Of a DNA stretch of 56,426 nt, positions 19,503-30,024 are shown one piece after another (the first letter of the stretch is position 1; each line of letters opens with the position of its first letter). The position numbers and the translations under genes are program-made. Source of the stretch: Amanita rubescens (lineage: Eukaryota > Basidiomycota > Agaricomycetes > Agaricales > Amanitaceae); contig WION01000337.1 of the NCBI GenBank assembly GCA_015039365.1, positions 1 to 56,426 of the forward strand, given 5' to 3'. Under the pieces are notes generated by a model. The model was given only the letters and a program-made list of their open reading frames with translations. It ran no database searches and was not told the origin of the DNA.

Positions 19503-21682
19503 ATGTGGATTACCTCTGTCTTAGTCGGGGCAGCCTTGGTCCATTGTTCCTATGCTCTATTTCATGGTCGCCGGGGACTACAACCTCGAGGTTCCAATGA
19601 CGCAAATCCCGAAGCTATCTGGACTACAGTATGGACGTAAACAATTGTGCATATATTAAACTAACGGTTCATATAGTTGAATGCTTCTGAATCACTCGAG
19701 TGGCAAAATTGCTATCCCGGCCAAGTGCCGGAGGTCGAATGTGCGCTCTTGCTGGTACGTATTGCATTTCGTTCTGCACATACAGTTCGAACGGTCTTTT
19801 CAGGTATCTCTAAATTACTCGGAGCCCATTAGTTCGAGTAACAACGCATCTATTGCTATCATTCGTACCCTTTCACCATATCCGCCATCGTCAGAAAATT
19901 ACAAAGGACCTCTCCTCTTCAATCCAGGGGGGCCGGGCGGAAGCGGAGTCGATATAGTGTTGAATGAAGGGCAATTATTACGCACACTTGCTGGAGACGC
20001 GTTTGACATCGTTGGCTTCGATCCGAGGGGTACGTTTTTATTTAAGCTTGTCTGTTCGCTCTAATTCACGTTTCAGGTGTCTCGCGCTCCACACCAACCG
20101 TCTCCTTCTTCGACAATAGTGCTGATAGGAATATATGGGCTTCCAGGGCGTCCGTTTTCAGTGTAGTCAACACCTCTACAAACAGCCTAGCCGAACTTGT
20201 CGCAGGTTCTCGCGTAGTTGGGCAATTAGCAACAGTGACAAACCATGACGGATATTTGAATTTCATTAACACTGACTATGCTGCGCGCGACATGTTGCAG
20301 ATTACCAAGGCGTATGGGAGGGATAAAATCCAGTACTGGGGAATCTCGTGAGCACAATCTCAGACGATCTACTCTAAATCATGACATCATTATACGTAGA
20401 TATGGATCTATCCTTGGTATGACGTTTGCCTCGTTGTTTCCTGTGAGTTTTAACTTCCAGCACATGCATTTAGCCATCTCACCGTCGACAGGACAACGTT
20501 GGTCGTCTGGTCGTCGACGGCGTCGTGGATGGAGATGACTATTTCTCAAGTGAGATGTTTCGTACTTCCCTCACAGGACTTAGTTCGACCAGTGATTGCT
20601 AGACCAAGGGCTCAAGAACGTTCTTGATACCGATAAAACGATGCAGACTTTCTTTGATAGCTGCTACAATGCTGGACCGTCCGGCTGTGCGTTCTATGCA
20701 TCCTCACCCACATCGATCTCGCAAAACCTTGCCAAGCTCTATGACATTACCAAATCTCGTCCATTCGGCGTTTTCGCACCCAATACCAGTTCATATGGTG
20801 TGGTTGACTATAATTTCTTGCGAAACTCCATTTCCTATGCTCTTTATTTCCCTTATCTAACGTTCCCCCTAATGGCCGAAGCGTTCGCCGAATTATCGAA
20901 AGGGAACGCAATACCAATATGGGAGGTTGGATCTTTCGTTGGATCAATCCTCGGTGGTTTTTTAGATGCCGGGATCGCCATTAGTTGTAACGATGGCAAT
21001 TTAATTCCTGGAACATTGGAGGACGCCGAGAAATATTACAATGTATTAGCGAAGACATCTGATTGGGCGGATGTTTGGGCGGGTAACAGACTTGCTTGCT
21101 CGTAAGCTATTTGCAAATGCAAGTTCTCTGACGAACCTAATTATATGACCCATTTAGTGGATGGCCAGACCTACCGAAAAACTTCAGAGGTGTGTCGTGC
21201 GTTTCATTATTCTCATTCATTTTTTAAAAAGAAATTCAGGCCCCCTCATGGGCAAAACGAGTCACCCAATACTATTCATTGGGAATGAGGCTGGTGAGTA
21301 ACTATTATTATAACACTGTTAGACACCGGCTGACGCCCAGACAGATCCCGTAACCCCATTACAGAAGTACGTCCACCTCAATGAAGGTCGACTTCTCTTA
21401 TAACCCGTATTTACAGTGCCAAGAAGATGTCAAAACGTTTTCCAGGATCTGTTGTTTTGACGCAAGATTCGGCAGGGGTGCGTATCCAGTGTTCTACTTT
21501 TTTTATTCAGGTTTTTTTACATCATGCTGCAGCATACCTCGATATCTGGCCCTTCCACATGCACTATGAAATATTTGCAAGCGTATTTGGTGAATGGTAC
21601 GCTGCCGGAAGAGGGAACAGTTTGCCCTGTCTTGGGACCACCGTTGCCACAGCTTAACAATAATATAAGTATAAGTATATAA
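19503..21682 (+). CDS. Secreted alpha/beta hydrolase with TAP-like C-terminal domain (peptidase S33) 1
   Basis: Members of this family are serine hydrolases related to tripeptidyl aminopeptidases; the substrate here is unknown. The start gives a signal peptide (MWITSVLVGAALVHCSYAL). About ten short introns follow. Assembled exons read IWTT/LNASESLEWQNCYPGQ, FNPGGPGGSGVD (oxyanion-loop region), FDIVGFDPRG, and the nucleophile elbow WGISYGSILG split by an intron. The TAP-like end has EADPVTPL (catalytic Asp) and LTQDSAG/HTS (catalytic His), the last two joined across introns. The first intron uses donor gtatgg (before 19628), which keeps the frame. The C-terminus is NNNISISI. All catalytic residues are present, so it looks functional. 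It is the unit B counterpart of the remnant at 12.7 kb. Confidence 0.82.
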
Positions 21683-21800
21683 ATATTTAATCACGATATC
21701 GGTTCAAAGACGCGCAAACATGGGGAGGCTTACCTTGTAGCGACTTTTAGTATTGGAAAAACTTCGCCTTGTCTACCGATACTGAGGACGGCATGACCGC

Positions 21801-22247
21801 TTAGAACGTCGATAAGGTCCTGGCATACCTGGACCAGCTCTTTGACGTTGGAGAGAACGGGATCGCGGTTGTTTGCGATAGGATTGGACAGGTACGGAGT
21901 GCCCAGAATGGCAATGCGTCGCCTACGTAGAGATGAGGCAGACGTTCTCGGAGGGGAAGCTAGGAGAGGCCAATTAGAATGCGGGGCTCGTCGCGGTTCT
22001 TTGGGAAGTACTATTTGTTACTTACTGGGGATGAGTGGCCTTGGTTGTATAGGAAAGGGTGGTTCGGACTGGGTCCAGCGTGATCATGGTGGCGGGGTGG
22101 AGCCCACGGCTGGTGGTAGCCGGCGCTGGATGTGCGCCAATCCTGACTGGGAGTAGCGGGGTAGCGACCTTCGTTGCGGCCTCTTCGACGACGTGTCTGG
22201 GACGTAGGGGCGCTCGGATCGGGACCCGTGACTCCTGTTGGGTTCAA
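21801..22247 (-). CDS. Possible small two-exon gene, unknown
   Basis: A start at 22247 opens a Pro/Arg-rich frame to a good donor (gtaagt) near 22030. After an acceptor near 21966 a second frame continues to a TAA at about 21801. Another frame of the same stretch also reads coding-like (RRRIAILGTPYLSNPI). No domain was recognised, and it may be a gene remnant or chance. Confidence 0.2.
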
Positions 22248-22321
22248 GACGGATGGTGTTCACCTTTGGTGATAACGACTAGCTAACCAATATCTCTTCG
22301 TAACAACTGCCCCTCTCCGCA

Positions 22322-23695
22322 ATGATGTTCCAAAAAAAATACAAATTTTCCGGCTTATTGTCAATAGAACAAATCCAGTTCTATCAACCTCAAGGATTTC
22401 ATCCAGTTTCGATTGGCGATATCTACGCCAACGGTCGCTACAAAATATTGCACAAGTTGGGCTACGGGGGTTCGTCTACTGTATGGCTTGCACGAGACCT
22501 GCGACCGCAGCCAGGTGATTCGGACACTCTGGTCGCTTTGAAGATTCTTTTTTGCGATAGTTCCCCCAAGCCGACGGACGAGATCCCAGACATTTTTGTC
22601 CCCGATAAGCTTGATGTGTTCGCTATTGCCACGCATAATCCCGCTCGTCAAAATCTCCTAGCCGTCAAGGACCACTTCACAGTGGAAGGGCCAAATGGAA
22701 AACACACATGCATTGTCACTCAATTTGTTGGAGCGAGTGTGTATGCTATGGGGCGGCTCCGAGGCGATTTGGCGAGGAAGGTGGCAAAGCAAACCGCTAA
22801 TGTGGTGGAGCTCATGCATTCCGCGGGATTTGTACATGGAGGTTCGCTATATCTACAGTTATGTCGAGTGTGAACCGCTAAACTTCCCTCAGATTTAACA
22901 TCATCCAACATCCTTTTCCAGGTCTCACCCCGGATCCGCAGATGGACCGACGAGGAAGTCTACTCGACGCTAGGTCAGCCTGTGACAGAAGAGATTGAAA
23001 CCTTGGACAACTCACCACCTGGGCCACACGCTCCCCGTGAACTTGTCGAACCCATTGATAAGTACGATATCTCTTCTTTCTTAGAGGAAAACGTTGTCGT
23101 CACCGACTTTGGTCAATCCTACGACATAACAGCTCCGCTAAAGGGTTACACACCGGGTACAGCATTACACTATTTCTCCCCGGAGGCTCGTTTCGACAAG
23201 ATCGTCACCCCTGCTTCTGACATATGGGGGTTGGCGTGCACCATCTTCGAGATTCGTGCTGGATTCCCGCTATTCACTTCCTTTCTCGCTTCTGAGTCTT
23301 CGGTTTTACAGGAGATGGTTAGTACGTTTGGTAAGCTACCAGAACCTTGGTGGAGCAGATTCGAGAAGCGTCACGTGTGGTTTGAAGAGAATGGCGAACC
23401 GAAGGTTCAGGTGAACGGCGAGCCGACGTTTCCAGCGAGAAAGACGTCTATCCGAAAGTTGTTGCAAATGATTGGAGATGATGAGAAGGTGGGTATTAAG
23501 AGGGACGAGCCCATGATGGAGCCTCCTGGGACGCGGCTTGAAGAAGAGGAGCTTGAGCTTTTGAGCAACCTATTGGAGAAGATGCTCAGGTATCAGCCAG
23601 AGAAAAGAATCACGATAAAAGAGGTGGTACGGCATCCTTGGTTTGAGTATACACCACGGGCATGGATACGTTTCGACAGTTGTGAAATAGCTTAG
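22322..23695 (+). CDS. SRPK-like serine/threonine protein kinase
   Basis: This is a protein kinase of the SRPK-like group that is expanded in agaric genomes. Exons are 22322-22841 and 22893-23695. The N-terminal IGDIYANGRYKILHKLGYGGSSTVWLARD is the glycine-rich loop region, with VALKIL (catalytic Lys). The intron splits HGDLTSSNIL, the catalytic loop. VVTDFGQSY is the DFG motif; ASDIWGLACTIFEI is subdomain IX; the C-terminal EKMLRYQPEKRITIKEVVRHPWF completes the fold. The catalytic loop reads HGD, not HRD, which is usual for this group. It lies between two hydrolase genes and has no unit A counterpart. Confidence 0.85.
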
Positions 23696-24364
23696 AAATC
23701 AATGTGAAATGTCATGTCAAGCCCAGGAGGCCAGCCGCGTTGCAACCGCGCCCTCCTCGTCGCCCAACTGTTCACAGCCGCTTCGCGGCTTCTTCAAACT
23801 TTTTGCATGTACCCTCGGCTTACTAGAGAATGAAAACATTATTTTCGTCAAGTTCCATGTCCGATTGACTAACACTTACTCGCGTTCTCCCCCAAGCGTG
23901 CATCGTCGTGGCACTGAGTCTGACTTGAAATGCAAAGGCGATGTGCAGGCAGAGCGGACGGGAACGGAGTTGCATCACTCCTCCTTCCAGCTGGAAGCCA
24001 TCGCGTCGTCGTCAAAGTCAAAGCCATGTAGACTTTTGGGGTGGATAGATGAGAGATTGCCCGTATGCATCACTACGGACGCTAACATCAACAAACAGCG
24101 CTGCATATCCGAGAGCCGCTCATGCTTTTATTTCAACCCAGTTCTCAATATCGATCTCACTGCCTCTATAATTCGGATGGGGTGGTAAACGGTGAAGACA
24201 CCTCTCTGTTGCAGGGCCCCACTTGGAAGCAAAGAGCTAGGTTGCGCGGCTGATTTCCAACTCGAATAAGGCGATGGCTCAGTGAGCGGTGCAGCACTTC
24301 GATGAAATGGAGGATATGACTCGGGCGAAGACACTAAGTAGGCTACGATCACAAACTTGAAACT
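23696..24364. other. Intergenic, no gene seen
   Basis: An open frame of 159 codons (23709-24188) has no recognisable domain and no typical composition. I regard it as chance. The right end leads into the conserved hydrolase upstream block. Confidence 0.35.
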
Positions 24365-24705
24365 GAAACCGCCGACAAAATTTTACAGCAATTTCAACGG
24401 ACTGCAAGCAAGGTACTGCCTATGAATATCTGCGCGCTCGGATGGCTATCTGCGATTCGGATCAGATAGACTGCGTAAGGATGACTACACTTTGCCAAAG
24501 CTGTGTCTGCGAGGAATTAGAAGCACTGGTGCGCAATCGACGTTATTGCAGTGCCCTACCAGTAAGCCTGCTACAATAGGTAAAAGCGTGCTCGCTTAAT
24601 TCCAGTCAATAGGCTATCGAATCCAGCACTAAAGGGCACAATTTTAGGACGATTTAAAACACCGGGGGACCCGACTCGGAGTTTGTATGTTATTTATTAT
24701 AAATA
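24365..24705 (+). promoter_or_regulatory. Conserved upstream block and TATA box of hydrolase gene 2
   Basis: Third and longest copy of the block at 12.7 and 19.2 kb. A TATA box (tataaata, 24698-24705) lies 60 bases before the ATG at 24766. Conservation outside the coding sequence may be simple duplication or may mark shared regulation. Confidence 0.5.
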
Positions 24706-24765
24706 CCTTCAAGACCCAGAAGGAACTTCCTATTCACGCAGCTCATTCCAGCACCCGCACCGTTC

Positions 24766-26974
24766 ATGTGGATTTCCTTCGTCTTAGTTGGGGCAGCCTT
24801 GGTTCCTTGTTCTTATGCTCTATTGCATGGTCGCCGGGGACTGCAACCTCGAGGCTCCAATGACACAATCCCGAAGCTACCTGGACTACAGTATGGACGA
24901 ACGCCATTGTTTATATTTGTTTATATATGCAAGATTAAACTGACATTTTATGCAGTTGAATCCTTCTGAATCACTCGAGTGGCAAAATTGCTATCCTGGC
25001 CAAGTGCCCGAGGTCGAATGTGCGCTCTTGCTGGTACGTATTGCGTTTTATTCCGCACATACCATTCGAACGGTCTTTTCAGGTACCTCTAAATTACTCC
25101 GAGCCTGTTAGTTCGAGTAACAATGCATCTATTGCTATCATTCGTACCATTTCACCATACCCGCCATCGTCAGAGAATTACAAAGGACCTCTCCTCTTCA
25201 ATCCTGGAGGGCCAGGCGGAAGCGGAGTCGATTTTTTGCTGGAGGAAGGGCAGGTATTACGTACACTTGCCGGAGATGCATTTGACATCGTTAGCTTCGA
25301 TCCGAGAGGTACGTGTCTATTCGACTTCTTTGTCTTTTCGCTCCAATTCAGCTTTCAGGTGTCTTGCGCTCCACGCCAAACGTCTCATTCTTCGACAATG
25401 ATGCTGATAGGAATATATGGGCTGCCAGAGCATCCGTTTTCAGCGTAGTCAACACCTCTACAAACAGTCTAGCCGAACTCGTCGCGGACTCTCACGTAGT
25501 TGGGCAATTAGCGGCAGCGACAAACTATAATGGATATTTGAATTTCATTAACACTGACTATACTGCGCGCGACATGTTGCAGATTACCAATGCGTATGGG
25601 AGTGATAAAATCCAGTACTGGGGAATCTCGTGAGTACAATCCCCTCCGATCTACCCTAAATCATGACCTCGTCCTACATAGATACGGGTCTATCCTTGGT
25701 ATGACGTTTGCCTCGTTGTTTCCGGTGAGTTTCGACTTCCAGCACATGTATTTAGCCATCTCAAATTTGATAGGATAACGTTGGTCGTCTTGTTATCGAC
25801 GGCGTCGTGGCCGGAGATGACTATTTCTCAAGTGAGATATTTCGTACTTCCCTCACAACACTCAGTTTGATCAGTGATTGCTAGACCAATGGCTAAAGAA
25901 CGTTCTGGATACCGACAAGACGATGCAGACTTTCTTTGATAGCTGCTGCAATGCTGGACCGTCCGGCTGTGCGTTCTATGCATCCTCACCCACAGCGATC
26001 TCGCAAAGCCTTGCCAAGCTTTATGATATTACCGAATCTAGCCCAATCCCTGTTTTCTCGCCCAATACCAGTTCATATGGTGTGGTTGACTACGATTTTT
26101 TGCGAAGCTCCGTTTTCTTTTCTCTTTATTATCCCTATCTAACGTTCCCTCTAATGGCCGATGCGCTCGCCGCATTGTCGGAAGGGAACGCAGTACCAAT
26201 ATGGGAGATTGGATCTTTCCTCCGATCACCAGGCTTCGGCGCACCCTCGGATGCCGACATTGCCATTACTTGTAACGACGGCGATTTGATTCCTGGAACA
26301 TTAGAGGACGCCGAGCACTATTACAGTTTATTATCGAAGACATCTGATTGGGCGGACGTTTGGGCGAATATTAGACTTGTTTGCTCGTAAGTTATTTGCA
26401 TATGCAAGTTCTATGGCAAACTTAATCGTATATCACCCTTTAGTGGATGGCCAGATTTTCCGAAGAATTTCTTCAGAGGTGTGTCGTGCGCTTCATTATT
26501 CCCATTCATTTTTTAAAGAAATTCAGGCCCCCTCATGGGCAACACGAGTCACCCAATACTATTCATTGGAAATGAGGATGGTGAGCAATGATGATTATGG
26601 CACTATCAGACGCCGGCTGACGCCCTGGCAGATCCCGTAACCCCATTACAGAAGTACGTTCACCTCAATGAAGGTCAACTTCTCTTATAATCTATATTTC
26701 CAGTGCCAAGAAGATGTCGAAACGTTTTCCAGGATCTGTTGTTTTGACGCAAGATTCAGCAGGGGTGCGTATCCGCGGTGTTCTACCTTTTTTTTTTCCT
26801 GTTTTTTACATGATGTTGCAGCATACCTCGATGTCCGGCCCTTCCGCATGCACGATGAAATATTTGCAAGCATATTTGGTGAACGGTACGCTGCCGGAGG
26901 AGGGAACAGTTTGCGCTGTCTTGGGACCGCCGTTGCCACAGCTTAACAATAATATAAGTATCCAAATTCCCTAG
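24766..26974 (+). CDS. Secreted alpha/beta hydrolase with TAP-like domain 2 (exon 1 frameshift)
   Basis: Close paralog of hydrolase 1 with the same intron positions. The signal peptide (MWISFVLVGAALVPCSYAL), FNPGGPGGSGVD, WGIS/YGSILG nucleophile elbow, DPVTPL and LTQDSAG/HTS are all present. FDIVSFDPRG has Ser where the paralogs have Gly. One base is missing around 24866 (gacacaatcc against gacgcaaatcc in hydrolase 1), which shifts exon 1 out of frame before the first intron. The C-terminus stops at 26974, yet the next bases still encode DRALTDAIVES, close to DRAVTDAIVEL in hydrolase 3. So the tail has been cut by a stop. It is either a young pseudogene or the result of a sequence error in exon 1. 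Confidence 0.75.
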
Positions 26975-27504
26975 GACAGGGCACTTACTGATGCAATTGT
27001 GGAGTCGAATAAAAGTCACGGTGGCATTTATGGGGGGTTGTTTTAAAGAATGAACATCATTAGCTCTGAAGTTACGTGTTTAGAATATCCGTAATGCCAA
27101 AATAAACACGATTACGTAGGGAAGGGGTATCAGGGTGGTGAGCTCGATCAGACATGCGAGATACTTCCTCTTCATCGGATGAAAGGAACGGTGGGTTGGA
27201 GTCCATCCCCGGAAGAACCATGCTCTTCAATTTCAATGTCCAGAATGGATACAACAGCAATGATGTATCCAGAACATACTATCCCCCCAACATCGGAATA
27301 AAGTTTGTTTTCGAGGTACTAGTTGAGCATAGGCGGGTCGAAATAACTTATAAGATAGGATCGTGTGCTTTAGCTGTTTCAGGGTGAGGCCGCGGGGTAT
27401 AGGATTTGGAACCGGTCGTACGATGAAAAACCTCTTTGGTGTGCGTACGTAAGTTGTTCCTCAAGCCTCTCTTTCACTGCTACCACCACCTTCCCTATCT
27501 GGAC
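26975..27504. other. Intergenic with hydrolase tail remnant
   Basis: The first 60 bases are the leftover C-terminal coding sequence described for hydrolase 2. The rest has no recognisable gene; an open frame at 27154-27387 has no domain. Confidence 0.4.
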
Positions 27505-28140
27505 ATGTCTTCTCGACGTGGTGGACGCTCTTGGACGCAGACCCACGACGAGGTATACAACTGGTTCTTAAGTATCTTTCAGCCGGGGGTTGAGAAGCTC
27601 CCAAATTTCAATCAACTGAAGATACGGCTAGTCGAGGAAGCCCTTCAACGTGGCCTCAATTATTCTTCCCTTGTGAGAGGACGATGGCAGTGCGTCCTCT
27701 ATGAGGGGACGATCCACATGATCCAAGGCGATCCTACCCCATCCGGGGGTGCTCCCCCTTCTCAGCTTGTGTGGACACCTTCGAGGAAGCATGCACGGTC
27801 TGCTTCCTCGGAGTTATACTCTCTACCCGACTTCTCTGAGGCCGTCCCTGACCCCCTCACTCCGGCTCCTGTCACCCCCGCGCCCTCGGCGGCCCATTTA
27901 CTCTCAGCTCTCACTGACCCGCTCGCCGAGATCCTCAATCGTGAGGACCTTTCCTATCCTCCTGGTTCTCTGGCTTCCCAGTTCAATCCCACGGCTTTGG
28001 CACGACTGCTCTCCCTTTTGGGGGTCTCCCCACCCCCGACGCCCTCGCTCCCATTCGCTGGTCCAGCATGCCCTCGTTGCCGCCCCTCTGGTATTTTCCA
28101 TGCGGTTGACACCTTCTGCCCTTTGGCCAAATCGTCATGA
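27505..28140 (+). CDS. Orphan single-exon ORF, Pro-rich, with Cys/His end
   Basis: I do not recognise this protein. From the ATG at 27505 (MSSRRGGRSWTQTHDEVY) it has 211 codons without introns. The first 75 residues look like a folded, helical domain (VYNWFLSIFQPGVEKL, LVEEALQRGLNYSSLV). A Pro/Ser/Ala-rich middle follows. The end is CPRCRPSGIFHAVDTFC, a C-x2-C-x6-H-x5-C arrangement that could bind zinc. The frame also opens upstream to 27436. It looks more GC-rich than the hydrolase genes beside it. It might derive from a mobile element, but no terminal repeats were seen. Confidence 0.45.
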   Translation: MSSRRGGRSWTQTHDEVYNWFLSIFQPGVEKLPNFNQLKIRLVEEALQRGLNYSSLVRGRWQCVLYEGTIHMIQGDPTPSGGAPPSQLVWTPSRKHARSASSELYSLPDFSEAVPDPLTPAPVTPAPSAAHLLSALTDPLAEILNREDLSYPPGSLASQFNPTALARLLSLLGVSPPPTPSLPFAGPACPRCRPSGIFHAVDTFCPLAKSS

Positions 28141-29755
28141 TCCCTCTCGAGGCACGTCCCCGGTGTCCAGCCGACGCGTGCAGCCAAAAAAGAGGGCAAG
28201 GCCGCAAAGGAGCCTGCCGAGATCGCCTCCATGGTGCTGCTAGACCTCCTTCTCCCCCGCCCACCATCTACTCATTCGCCTTTATGGAAGCCCATCTGTT
28301 TTTTCGTAGTCATACCCACCCTTACATTGATTGCCTACAACGAAGCTAACCGCGTTGGTCCGCTTTGCCTAGTCTGTATTTACACTACTTTGCCACGTAT
28401 ATTTGTCCATAGAATCGTGCGTCGAAAAAAAGAAGAAAAAAAAAGAGAGAGAGGTTTGTTCCCCTCATCCGTGGGCTGCTCCTGAAAGAGTTGGGAGGTC
28501 ACGCGGTCACGCGTAACGTTATCTGCCTCTCTCCACGGGTTTTCAACCTGGTTCAACCTGGCGCGCTTTTCGGCGCGTAGCTGCCGCAGCGTCCATTGAA
28601 ACATCTCATATCGATATCCATGAGCTCGAGCTAGAGCTCAATGCCTCGCTGACTACCAATGTACCATATTGTCGGACGGCTGCCAGTTCGTCGACTCGGA
28701 ATCAAAGACTCTTCTGCACGCCAGGTCGGCGGCGATGAATTCTTTCGTCACACTGGTGAGTTGATAGCCAATATCTTACGAAGTATTCTTGGTACTAAAG
28801 CCATCCTTTATACTTCTGCGATGAAAAAGACAATGCAAGTTCAGAAACCGGTCCACTCGGGCACGCTAAACAAAACGAAATTTAGTTTTACTTTGGTCAC
28901 AAACTGAAAACCGAACGTTAGACAGATGATGCAGTTGGTGCGTTCCGCCATTTTCTCTCAGCTAACCGCGTTTTAAGAGCATTACCGCAGGTTCCGGTCC
29001 ATTTTCATTCCCGTTAACGTAATGCCTTTGCGAGCAAGTTGTGAGTTGCATATTTTCCACCGATCCCAATGGTTATCTGACTTTGAGCGATAGATACGTT
29101 CAACAAGGATGAAACGCGGCTGCGGAAAACAGCGTCAAGTACGGTCAAATTTGAATTCACCATCGATGGTATTGGAATGGATTAATCGAAAATCAAAATG
29201 CAAGTGCTGGAGCTAAAACAGCCAAAGCGATGGGTAAGCCGTGCCGGGTAATGATGAAATGGAAGGAAAGATGGAGAATCCGGCATTGGCCAATGCTATA
29301 TCAAACGACGAGAAATACGCAATACGACAAGTTATACTATACAGCACATCAGAAATTAAGACATGTTGAACCACTGTAAATGCCCCTTCTGTTGTACGAA
29401 TTGAACAACCTTTGCGTCTACGTAAAACGCCGAACGACTCTGAAGGTCCGAGAGCCCTCCTAGCAGTGTCAACATGTGAATCTTAACACCATCAAATAGC
29501 ACACACAAATGAATACGTAGATTCGCATGAGTCGTGTAACGCTGAAATTGATTAGGTCGACCGAGAAAGTGAGTAGCAGATGGTATGATATGAGCTTCTG
29601 GGGACGCTCGCTTACGTGGTTCCAGCCGAGCATCACGCCTGTTGAATTAACTTCATCATAAGACGTACTTATTACCGTTGCGGCAACGCTCTGGCAAAGG
29701 GATGTGAAAAAACAGCGGCGGCTTGCCTCATTTGGAAGCTAGGTAGTAACACCTG
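28141..29755. other. Long intergenic stretch
   Basis: No gene recognised. There is a purine-rich low-complexity run at about 28427-28453 and a short tandem doublet (caacctggtt caacctgg) at about 28543. Nothing else stands out. Confidence 0.35.
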
Positions 29756-29759
29756 CAGC

Positions 29760-29982
29760 GGCTAATCTTTTCAGCTCATGCTACTATACAGTTTCTATTT
29801 TGTGGCTTTTTGATGCTACACAGAAGTCATTCGTCATTACGATTGAGGTGAGCCCGATACCCATATCTTACTTATTTAACAGGTACTAAATATAGTCATT
29901 TACCAGGTCGACTACGACTTCGGTTATACAGGACGACCACCACCTCTCGCTACAATTGCTGAAGAACCTGAGTCTCCAGTAA
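29760..29982 (+). other. Coding-like fragment upstream of F-box gene 1
   Basis: Two stretches read like exons joined by an intron: DATQKSFVITIE before a gtgagc donor (about 29849), and VDYDFGYTGRPPPLATIAEE after an acceptor (about 29907). The second ends at gtaagc (about 29981), the donor of the leader intron of F-box gene 1, in phase with its ATG. It may be an upstream exon of that gene or a fragment of another gene. Confidence 0.3.
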
Positions 29983-30024
29983 GCTTCCTTAACCGCAGTA
30001 GAGGCTCAACTTACCCAAAGGTAG

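Larger units (their letters stand above)
13108..21682. repeat. Segmental duplication, unit B
   Basis: This is the second copy of the block that begins at 3099. Order in B: NLR 2, shortened unknown gene, MDH 3' remnant, membrane-protein remnant, hydrolase gene. Cyclin C and nearly all of MDH (counterpart of about 8860-11910) are deleted. The hydrolase is kept here and lost in A. Confidence 0.7.

Noticed and set aside
23709..24188. 159-codon open frame downstream of the kinase
   Set aside because: No domain, no biased composition and no paralog; taken as chance.
28427..28453. Poly-A tail of a retroelement
   Set aside because: A purine-rich run without reverse transcriptase sequence, target-site duplication or second copy in the window.
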